This document shows positions 14,826-20,257 of a DNA stretch of 20,257 bases, piece by piece. The notes beneath the pieces are model-generated. The model searched no databases. It had not been told where the DNA came from and saw nothing but the letters and a program-made list of their open reading frames with translations. Made by a program: the position numbers and the translations under genes. Position 1 is the stretch's first letter, and every line of letters begins with the position of its first letter. The DNA comes from a virus: positions 1-20,257 of IMG/VR virus record IMGVR_UViG_3300005588_000108, one strand, 5' to 3'.

Positions 14826-16290
14826 CATTTCAGACGTAACACGCCGAGTGGTCTATTCTGGCTCTGCCGGAGTAGGGCCATATTCCTTCTCGTTTGAGAT
14901 TCTCAATGAGAACGACATTGCGGTTTACGAAAACGACACACTCCTGACGATTACGACAGATTACACCGTTACCATTAATGCTGACGGTACTGGCTCTGTA
15001 ACCCTGGTCTCAGCCTCTAGCTCATCAGATACCGTAGCTATCTTGGGTAACAAAGGTATTGAGCGTCTTACAGACTTCGTAACAGGTGGTGACTTATTCG
15101 CTACCAGCCTGAATGACGAGTTTGATGCTCAGACCATCTTTGCCCAGCAGAACGCTGAAGCAGTATCTCGTGCGATCAAGATTCCACCTCAGTCTAGCTT
15201 AAGCATTGACACTACTCTGCCAGTACCTCAGAGCAACTACATCCTTGGTTGGAACGACACAGGTGATGCGATCCTGAACCTTCAGGAGATTGGCTCTTAC
15301 CAGGGTACTGATGCAACAACGACTACGGCTAACTACAATAACCGTGACATCGTTAAAGACTCATCTAACTCTAACGTCTACATCTGTACAGCAGCCTCTA
15401 CTGCTGGCACATTATTGACCAATACCTCTTATTGGGCTTTATTGGTAGATGCAGCAACAGCTACTTCTAGCGCTACAGCAGCAGCCGCTAGTGCTACAGC
15501 AGCCGCAGCTAGTGAGACAGCCGCAGCAGCCTCAGAAACGGCAGCAGCAGCCTCAGAGAGTGCAGCCGGCACATCAGAGACCAATGCAGCCTCTAGCGCA
15601 TCAGCAGCCTCTACAAGCGCCAGTAATGCAGCCTCTAGTGCTTCAGCAGCTTCTAGTTCTGCAAGCGCAGCTTCTACCTCAGAAACCAATGCAGCGGATA
15701 GTGAAACAGCGGCGGCAGCAAGCGAGTCAGCAGCAGCAACTTCTGCCTCTAATGCAGCTACTTCTGCAACCAGCGCAGCTAGTTCAGCAACCACAGCGAC
15801 TACTCAGGCATCAGCAGCAAGTACTTCTGCGACTAACGCAGCGACTTCTGCAAGTGCAGCGGCTACTTCAGCTTCTAATGCGTCTACCTCTGAGAGCAAT
15901 GCGGCTACATCAGCTAGCGCAGCTCAAGCAGCATTGGACTCGATTGAGAACTTCTACTTAGGTGCTTCGGCTACTGCGCCTACTGTTGACGACAATGGCG
16001 ATCCATTAGCAGCAGGTGATTGGTACTTCAATACCACTGATAACCTGACCTACATCTATAACGGTTCTTCTTGGCAGGTAACAGTTACCAGCACAAGCGG
16101 TTTACTACAGGCATCTAACAACTTGTCTGATCTAAATTCAGCGGCTACTGCATTAACAAATCTTGGCTTAACTGCTACAGCAACAGAACTTAACTACACC
16201 GATGGCGTTACTTCTGCCATCCAAACTCAACTCGACACTAAAGCGTCAACTGGTAAGGCCATTGCTATGGCTATCGTATTCGGAGGCTAA
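14815..16290 (+). CDS. Tail fibre protein with T7 gp17-type N-terminal domain
   Basis: A 491-residue protein. Residues 1-150 are the T7 gp17-type tail attachment domain: VVYSGSAGVGPYSFSFEIL (12-30), then YTVTINADGTGSVTL and GGDLFATSLNDEFD (91-104). Residues about 165-213 form a small module (RDIV..SSNSNVYIC..SYWALLVDA) similar to chitin-binding-like modules of phage fibres. Residues 219-372 are 22 uninterrupted Ala/Ser/Thr heptads, probably a trimeric shaft. A conserved ALDSIENFYLGASA..GDWYFNT segment follows (373-412), then TELNYTDGV and a short KAIAMAIVFGG end. There is no large receptor-binding head, so host recognition may depend on the genes downstream. The AAGGAG site 6 nt before the ATG supports the start, and the GGAGG near its stop serves the next gene. 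Confidence 0.9.
   Translation: MPIDISDVTRRVVYSGSAGVGPYSFSFEILNENDIAVYENDTLLTITTDYTVTINADGTGSVTLVSASSSSDTVAILGNKGIERLTDFVTGGDLFATSLNDEFDAQTIFAQQNAEAVSRAIKIPPQSSLSIDTTLPVPQSNYILGWNDTGDAILNLQEIGSYQGTDATTTTANYNNRDIVKDSSNSNVYICTAASTAGTLLTNTSYWALLVDAATATSSATAAAASATAAAASETAAAASETAAAASESAAGTSETNAASSASAASTSASNAASSASAASSSASAASTSETNAADSETAAAASESAAATSASNAATSATSAASSATTATTQASAASTSATNAATSASAAATSASNASTSESNAATSASAAQAALDSIENFYLGASATAPTVDDNGDPLAAGDWYFNTTDNLTYIYNGSSWQVTVTSTSGLLQASNNLSDLNSAATALTNLGLTATATELNYTDGVTSAIQTQLDTKASTGKAIAMAIVFGG
15469..15930 (+). repeat. 22 tandem 21-nt (7-residue) degenerate repeats in the fibre shaft
   Basis: The coded protein reads as 22 consecutive heptads (fibre residues 219-372) with no insertion or deletion. 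The pattern is S-x-x-x-A-x-x with Ser first in 21 units (Gln once), position 2 mostly Ala or Glu, and Ala, Ser or Thr elsewhere. SATAAAA, SETAAAA, SETNAA and SASNAA units recur. DNA copies are degenerate but share GCAGC, TCAGC and ACTTC words. Equivalent repeats are known from lambda Stf-like side fibres. Confidence 0.85.
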
Positions 16291-16293
16291 TAA

Positions 16294-16647
16294 ATGGCTG
16301 CACCAAACATTGTAAACGTAAGCACGATTACTGGTAAGACTGCGGTTCAAGCCGTAGGTACATCAGCAACTGCTATTGTCACTAACTCAGCAGCAAGCGG
16401 TAAGGTATTCAAGGTTAATGCTTTGTACGTTTCTAACGTAGATGGCACTAACAACGCTGAAATCAACGTAGACCTGTTCCGCTCATCTACTGCTTATCAC
16501 ATTGGCAAGACCATCGTGGTTCCTGCTGACGCAACTCTGGACGTGATTAGTAAAGCAATCTACCTCGAAGAAGGTGACACATTACGCTTAACCGCTAATG
16601 CTGCATCTGACCTTGAGGCTGTTTGTTCTTACGAAGAGATTAGCTAA
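16294..16647 (+). CDS. Small beta-rich protein following the fibre
   Basis: A 117-residue protein with alternating polar/apolar residues typical of a small beta sandwich. Recognisable segments are KVFKVNALYVSNVDGT (37-52), EINVDLFRSS (55-64), then TIVVPADATLDVISKAIYLEEGD and a LRLTANAASDLEAVCSYEEIS ending. Proteins of this kind, with a VPA..TL strand and an L-x-L-x-E-G-D turn, accompany tail fibre genes in many aquatic phages. I know no proven function. A fibre tip, fibre-associated cap or assembly factor are options. GGAGG (16282-16286) inside the fibre stop region is its ribosome site. The stop overlaps the first glycine-rich gene as TAATG. Confidence 0.65.
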   Translation: MAAPNIVNVSTITGKTAVQAVGTSATAIVTNSAASGKVFKVNALYVSNVDGTNNAEINVDLFRSSTAYHIGKTIVVPADATLDVISKAIYLEEGDTLRLTANAASDLEAVCSYEEIS

Positions 16648-17615
16648 TGGCTACATTTCCGGACACTACTGGTGCGTCTGGAATCTGGACGCTAAAGCAA
16701 AACAAACGCGCTGAGAAGGGTGACCACTGGCCTTCAACTTTTGTTCCTTACAATGTTGACGTGTTGCTAATTGGTGGTGGCGGCGGTGGCGGCGGTCAAT
16801 ACGATGGCTATACAGGCGGCGGTGGTGGCGCAGGTGGTTACGTCTACGCAACTTCTGTTTCTACGACAGAAGGTACTCATACTATTACTGTAGGCGCAGG
16901 TGGCGCAGGTGGTATAGGCGAAGTTGGTAGCGGTTCAAACGGTGGCATTTCTTCTGCTTTATCTCAAACCAATGCTATTGGCGGCGGTTATGGTTCCAGA
17001 GGTGGCACAGGTGGCAACGGAGCATCTGGCGGCGGTGGCTCAGCCGGCAGCAGTGGTGGCACAGGGTCACAAGGTAGCAACGGTGGCGGAGCTCAGGGTT
17101 CAACTGGTTCTCCTTATTATATTTCAAATGCCGGCGGTGGCGGTGGCTATAGTTCAGCAGGTGGAGCCGGTAATAACACCACAACAACAGGTGGCTCAGG
17201 CGGCGCAGGTGTTTCTAACTCTATAACTGGCTCAGCAGTTTATTATTGCGGTGGAGGTGGTGGCGGAGCTTCTGGTGGTGGTAGTAACTCAAGCACCTAT
17301 GCAACAGTAGGATCCGGCGGTATTGGCGGTGGCGGCGATGGTGGTCGAAGCACTACCGGCATCGGTATTGCGGCTTATACAGCACCTGAAGATGGTACGG
17401 CTAACACTGGTGGCGGTGGTGGTGGCAGTTGCGGTAGCGCATCCCCACAAGCTGTAACACCTTATGGTGACGGTGGTAATGGTGGTTCAGGCGTTGTTAT
17501 CTTGCGTATGCTTACTTCTGACTATTCAGGCACTACAACTGGCTCACCAACTGTTACAACCGATGGTAGCTACACGGTAGTTAAATTCACATCTTCTGGT
17601 TCGTATACGGCTTAA
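16647..17615 (+). CDS. Glycine-rich putative adhesin, copy 1
   Basis: A 322-residue protein. By hand count 105 residues (one third) are glycine. Residues 1-29 are a module shared with the next two genes (FPDTTGASGIWTL, RAEKGDHWP). Residues 37-288 are glycine-rich runs separated by short strands (DVLLIGGG, HTITVGAGGAGG, SITGSAVYYCGGGG, TANTGGGGGG), ending in SGVVILRM. This matches the glycine-rich domain family and recalls polyglycine-II sandwich adhesins such as T-even gp38. The last 25 residues (GSPTVTTDG..FTSSGSYTA) form a strand pair that in the family normally precedes the glycine-rich body. Receptor binding at the virion surface is inferred from composition and the position after the fibre. 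Two cysteines (201, 262) are unusual for a phage surface protein and may be buried. Confidence 0.75.
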   Translation: MATFPDTTGASGIWTLKQNKRAEKGDHWPSTFVPYNVDVLLIGGGGGGGGQYDGYTGGGGGAGGYVYATSVSTTEGTHTITVGAGGAGGIGEVGSGSNGGISSALSQTNAIGGGYGSRGGTGGNGASGGGGSAGSSGGTGSQGSNGGGAQGSTGSPYYISNAGGGGGYSSAGGAGNNTTTTGGSGGAGVSNSITGSAVYYCGGGGGGASGGGSNSSTYATVGSGGIGGGGDGGRSTTGIGIAAYTAPEDGTANTGGGGGGSCGSASPQAVTPYGDGGNGGSGVVILRMLTSDYSGTTTGSPTVTTDGSYTVVKFTSSGSYTA

Positions 17616-17625
17616 GGATTAAACG

Positions 17626-18573
17626 ATGGCAGACAATCCAAGTTCAACAGAAGCATCTGGCGTTTGGTCTTTAGACGACAACTACAATGCAGAGGCAGGC
17701 GATAACTGGCCTGCTACTCCTAGTTATATAACTGCTACTGGTGGAACCGTTACCACCGATGGTAACTATAAGATTCACACATTCACATCGTCTGGTACTT
17801 TCACCGTAACTGACGCAGGTACGATTGACCCAACTGTTGAATACTTAGTTATTGCAGGTGGTGGCTCAGGTGGTAAAGATGACAATCATGCAAACGGTGG
17901 CGGTGGCGCCGGTGGCTATCGTACATCTTATGGAACATCAGGTGGTGGAGCGTCTGCTGAATCAAGCATAACTGTAACCGCACAAGCGTACACAATAACG
18001 ATTGGCGCAGGTGGTGCAGGCTCGCCTGTAACTAATGGCAATGCTGCTCAGGGAATAGATGGAAACGCAACAACTGCATTAGGTGTTTCAACTGTTGGCG
18101 GCGGTGGCGGTGGTGGTGCTTCCAATGCCGGCAAAACAGGCGGCTCAGGTGGCGGTGGTGGTAGTAATGACACTACAGGCTCTGAAGGCTCAGGCACAGC
18201 GAATGAGGGTTATGCAGGCGGTGATAGTTTTTCTGCTTCTGAACCAACTAAAGCTGGCGGCGGTGGTGGCGGCGCAGGTTCAGTAGGAACAGCAGGTTCA
18301 TCGGGTTCATCTGGTTCTGGCGGTTCAGGTGTAGCTTCTACTATTACAGGCTCATCCGTAACTCGCGCAGGTGGTGGCGGTGGTTCATCACAAACTAGCG
18401 TGGGTTCCGGTGGCTCAGGTGGTGGTGGAGCAGGTAATAACTCTGGAAATGCAACATCTGGCACTGCTAACACCGGTGGCGGTGGTGGTGCAATAACGGA
18501 TATAGGTATTGCCGGATATTCAAGTGGCTCAGGCGGCTCTGGCGTAGTCATCATTCGTTACCAATATCAATAA
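17626..18573 (+). CDS. Glycine-rich putative adhesin, copy 2 (reordered domains)
   Basis: A 315-residue paralogue of the flanking genes. The N-terminal module (STEASGVWSL, NAEAGDNWP, residues 7-29) is conserved. Unlike its neighbours, the TVTTDGNYKIHTFTSSGTFTV strand segment lies at 41-61, directly after the module, and leads into VEYLVIAGGGSGG. That is the usual order in the glycine-rich domain family. The body follows with GGGGAGGY, YTITIGAGGAG, SVTRAGGGGG and TANTGGGGG. The protein ends just after GVVIIRYQYQ, with no C-terminal strand segment. An AAGGA site at 17614-17618 supports the start, 10 nt after the previous stop. Receptor binding is inferred. Confidence 0.75.
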   Translation: MADNPSSTEASGVWSLDDNYNAEAGDNWPATPSYITATGGTVTTDGNYKIHTFTSSGTFTVTDAGTIDPTVEYLVIAGGGSGGKDDNHANGGGGAGGYRTSYGTSGGGASAESSITVTAQAYTITIGAGGAGSPVTNGNAAQGIDGNATTALGVSTVGGGGGGGASNAGKTGGSGGGGGSNDTTGSEGSGTANEGYAGGDSFSASEPTKAGGGGGGAGSVGTAGSSGSSGSGGSGVASTITGSSVTRAGGGGGSSQTSVGSGGSGGGGAGNNSGNATSGTANTGGGGGAITDIGIAGYSSGSGGSGVVIIRYQYQ

Positions 18574-18582
18574 GGAACACAC

Positions 18583-19536
18583 ATGGCACAATTTCCAAGT
18601 ACAAGTTCTGCTTACGGTGTTTGGTCACTGAAAGAACAGCGTGATGCTGAGATGGGCGATAACTGGCCTGAACCGCCTATTCTTATTTCGTATCTCGTTG
18701 TTGCCGGTGGTGGCTCTGGTGGTTTTGTTTGTGGAGGCGGTGGAGCAGGTGGTTATAGAAACTCATATGCTTCAGAAACTTCAGGCGGTGGTGGGTCTAC
18801 AGAAACACCTTTAGCTGTAACACCCGGAACAAGCTATACAGTAACTGTTGGTGCCGGAGGTGCTGCTACTACTGTTAATGAAAGCAATAGCGGCTCAAAT
18901 TCTACCTTCGCTACTGTTACATCAATAGGTGGCGGCGGCGGTGGTAAAGTTTATTACAACAGCGGTGATGGTAAAAGCGGCGGCTCTGGCGGTGGTGGTT
19001 CTGATGCTGATGGTGCTACTGGTGCTGGCGGTTCAGGAACTTCTGGTCAAGGTTATGATGGTGGTTCTAATTTAGATAGTACAGGTGCTTTTTGGCCCGG
19101 AGGCGGTGGAGGCGGTGCAGGAGCAACAGGTGGTAATGGCACTGGCTATGTTGCAGGTAATGGTGGTAATGGTCTTGCATCCTCAATTACTGGTTCGTCC
19201 GTAACTAGAGCAGGCGGCGGTGGCGGCGGTGTTATGAGGGTTGGAGGCACCGGAACATTAGGCACAGGAGGTTCCGGAGGTGGTGGCAACGGCGGTGCAA
19301 ACGGAACAAACTGTACAGCAGGATCAGCTAACACCGGAGGCGGTGGAGGCGGTGACGGCGGTACTGCTTCAGGTTATCCACAGTCTGGATTTGGAGCAGC
19401 AGGTGGCTCTGGTATTGTGATCCTTCGTATGCCAACAGCTAACTACACCGGAACAACTACAGGTTCACCATCCGTTACAACTGACGGCTCTGATACAATT
19501 TTAACTTACACTTCTTCTGGCTCTTACACAGCATAG
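18583..19536 (+). CDS. Glycine-rich putative adhesin, copy 3
   Basis: A 317-residue paralogue with the same architecture as copy 1. It has the N-terminal module (FPSTSSAYGVWSL, AEMGDNWPE, to residue 30), then a strand ISYLVVAGGGSGG, then a glycine-rich body (GGGGAGGYRNSY, YTVTVGAGGAA, SITGSSVTRAGGGGGG, SANTGGGGGG) closing with GIVILRMPT. The C-terminal segment TTTGSPSVTTDG..TSSGSYTA (291-317) closely matches copy 1. Part of its body is nearer copy 2 (SSVTRAGGGGG, GGAGGYR.SY), so it looks like a mosaic of the two. An AAGGA site at 18572-18576 supports the start. The inferred role is host-surface binding. Confidence 0.75.
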   Translation: MAQFPSTSSAYGVWSLKEQRDAEMGDNWPEPPILISYLVVAGGGSGGFVCGGGGAGGYRNSYASETSGGGGSTETPLAVTPGTSYTVTVGAGGAATTVNESNSGSNSTFATVTSIGGGGGGKVYYNSGDGKSGGSGGGGSDADGATGAGGSGTSGQGYDGGSNLDSTGAFWPGGGGGGAGATGGNGTGYVAGNGGNGLASSITGSSVTRAGGGGGGVMRVGGTGTLGTGGSGGGGNGGANGTNCTAGSANTGGGGGGDGGTASGYPQSGFGAAGGSGIVILRMPTANYTGTTTGSPSVTTDGSDTILTYTSSGSYTA

Positions 19537-19546
19537 GTAAATAAAC

Positions 19547-19957
19547 ATGGCACATTTTGCTCGCGTTAACGCACAAGGCATCGTTACTCAAGTAATCGTT
19601 GCCGAACAAGACTTCATCGATGGTTTGACTGATGCTGATTCATGGGTGCAAACCTCATACAACACTCGTGGTGGTGTTCATTATGGTCAGGATGGTCAGC
19701 CTGATGGTGGTACAGCACTGCGTAAAAACTATGCAGGTATCGGCTTCAAGTATGACGGCGACCGTGATGCGTTCATTCCACCACGTCCATTCGCTTCTTG
19801 GAATCTGGTTGAAGAAACCTGTTGGTGGGAAGCACCGATTGCTGCTCCAGAATTAACCCAAGAGCAGCGTGATGCAGGTTCGTACTACATATGGGACGAA
19901 GATACATACCAAGCTGACAACACTCAGGGTTGGGTACTCATTGAGTCTGGAGTCTAA
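19547..19957 (+). CDS. MAHF-type small phage protein near tail fibre genes
   Basis: A 136-residue protein starting MAHFARVNAQGIVTQVIVAEQDF, an opening I recognise from small proteins of many aquatic phages including cyanophages. Other family features are SWVQTSYNTRGG (32-43), LRKNYAGIGFKYD (58-70), DAFIPPRPFASW (74-85) and a C-terminal ETCWWEAP (89-96) followed by a YYIWDEDT strand. Aromatic residues are abundant. No function is known to me. Its regular location beside tail fibre or structural genes suggests a virion component or a fibre assembly factor. The ribosome site (TAGG) is weak. Start choice rests on the conserved MAHF opening. Confidence 0.8.
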   Translation: MAHFARVNAQGIVTQVIVAEQDFIDGLTDADSWVQTSYNTRGGVHYGQDGQPDGGTALRKNYAGIGFKYDGDRDAFIPPRPFASWNLVEETCWWEAPIAAPELTQEQRDAGSYYIWDEDTYQADNTQGWVLIESGV

Positions 19958-19959
19958 CG

Positions 19960-20157
19960 ATGACTGAGTTAGAGCGACTAGCGAAACTTGAGCAACAGCA
20001 GGAAGAACTGATGCGGATCGTGCGTGAGAATCATGAGGATCTAAAGGAAGTTAAGGAGTCGCTCACTAAGTGGAAAGGTATCGCTGGCGGTATTGCCATC
20101 TCTGTATCTGTTCTCTGGGCTGGCATTTTGTTCATTACTGACTTCTTGAAGAGATGA
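19960..20157 (+). CDS. Small coiled-coil membrane protein, holin candidate
   Basis: A 65-residue protein. Residues 2-37 are a charged amphipathic helix (LERLAKLEQQQEEL..HEDLKEVKESL) likely to form a coiled coil. Residues 38-62 (after KWK) form one apolar membrane segment (GIAGGIAISVSVLWAGILFI), followed by the short basic end DFLKR. This layout resembles XhlA-type holin-associated proteins and other single-span phage lysis proteins. Topology would put the coiled coil and the basic tail on opposite sides of the inner membrane. The next gene starts 3 nt after its stop. Holin, pinholin or antiholin roles are possible and an endolysin is not in the window. The GGAG at 19949-19952 supports the start. 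Confidence 0.55.
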   Translation: MTELERLAKLEQQQEELMRIVRENHEDLKEVKESLTKWKGIAGGIAISVSVLWAGILFITDFLKR

Positions 20158-20160
20158 TCG

Positions 20161-20257
20161 ATGTTGGATCCGGTATCAATCATTGGTATAGCCACTACAG
20201 CCTTCAAGGGACTCAAGGCAGCAGTGGAAGCGGGCAGGGAGCTAGAGGACTGCATGG
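20161..20257 (+). CDS. Small phage protein of unknown function (3' truncated)
   Basis: Only 32 codons are visible. The frame begins MLDPVSIIGIATTAFKGL and continues with KAAVEAGRELEDCM, an apolar helix followed by an amphipathic one. Openings of the form M-x-D-P-x-x-x-x-x-x-A-T-x-A-F-x-G-x-K-x-x-V-x-x-G-R-x-x-E-D are familiar from small aquatic-phage proteins near lysis and structural genes, without known function. It lies 3 nt after the holin-like gene and has only a weak purine-rich ribosome site inside that gene. A link with lysis is inferred from position. Confidence 0.6.
   Translation, partial: MLDPVSIIGIATTAFKGLKAAVEAGRELEDCM

Noticed and set aside
15429-15794. Alanine/valine-rich 121-codon frame on the - strand inside the fibre shaft
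   Set aside because: It is the reverse-strand image of the Ala/Ser heptad repeats; low-complexity DNA with few stop codons produces long shadow frames.
15449-15961. Gln/Leu/Pro-rich 170-codon + strand frame overlapping the fibre gene
   Set aside because: It is a frame-shifted reading of the GCAGC-rich repeat; no ribosome site and no recognisable composition.
18210-18554. Pro/Glu-rich - strand frame opposite glycine-rich copy 2 (and a similar one at 19146-19334)
   Set aside because: GGT/GGC codons read in reverse give Pro-rich frames; no start context or promoter supports them.
16647-19536. Diversity-generating retroelement acting on the glycine-rich genes, as in BPP-1 Mtd
   Set aside because: No reverse transcriptase, template repeat or C-type lectin variable domain is visible in the window; differences among copies are not adenine-specific in any way I could see.

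Overview
The window is part of a tailed double-stranded DNA phage genome (Caudoviricetes, podovirus-like). It covers nearly all of the virion structural module. Every supported gene lies on the + strand and genes are packed end to end; the largest gap is about 215 nt and no stretch over 300 nt lacks a gene. The set of head-tail connector, scaffold, capsid, tubular tail proteins A and B, internal virion proteins and a T7-type fibre N-terminus points to a short-tailed phage with T7-like virion architecture. The large terminase lies directly upstream of the head genes, unlike T7 where it is near the right end. Several accessory families (the MAHF-type small protein, the glycine-rich adhesins, the fibre C-terminus) resemble proteins I know from marine and cyanophage genomes. 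I infer an aquatic bacterial host, but the sequence does not identify it. No integrase, tRNA, CRISPR array, insertion sequence or diversity-generating retroelement was seen.

Layout: 1-486 is the 3' end of the large terminase gene. 483-971 is a GNAT-like gp13-type protein. 975-1423 holds two small MGG proteins. 1420-1998 is a beta-rich putative decoration or fibre protein. 2009-4601 holds the connector, a Bbp19-like protein and the scaffold. 4602-4816 is a regulatory gap with a terminator, a sigma70-like promoter and a hairpin-rich leader. 4817-5956 holds the major capsid protein and a small capsid-associated protein, followed by a terminator at 5971-6012. 6030-8626 holds tail tubular proteins A and B. 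8626-14760 holds four internal virion (ejection) proteins, one carrying a T4-lysozyme-like domain. A second sigma70-like promoter lies at 14764-14792. 14815-16290 is the tail fibre with 22 uninterrupted heptad repeats. 16294-19957 holds a small beta protein, three tandem glycine-rich putative adhesins and the MAHF-type protein. 19960-20257 has a holin-like membrane protein and the start of another small gene.

How it works together: terminase packages DNA through the connector into a shell built from scaffold and capsid protein. Tubular proteins A and B form the short tail. The gp14/gp15/lysozyme/gp16-like proteins are ejected to carry DNA through the envelope. The fibre and glycine-rich proteins probably recognise the host surface. 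Many genes are joined by TAATG or ATGA overlaps, implying translational coupling. The transcription signals sit where T7 has phi10, Tphi and phi17, but they look like host sigma70 promoters and intrinsic terminators.

The most interesting parts are the three paralogous glycine-rich proteins with a shared N-terminal module and a reordered middle copy, the chain of hairpins ahead of the capsid gene with its Shine-Dalgarno in a loop, and the apparent division of the large ejection protein into lysozyme and body.
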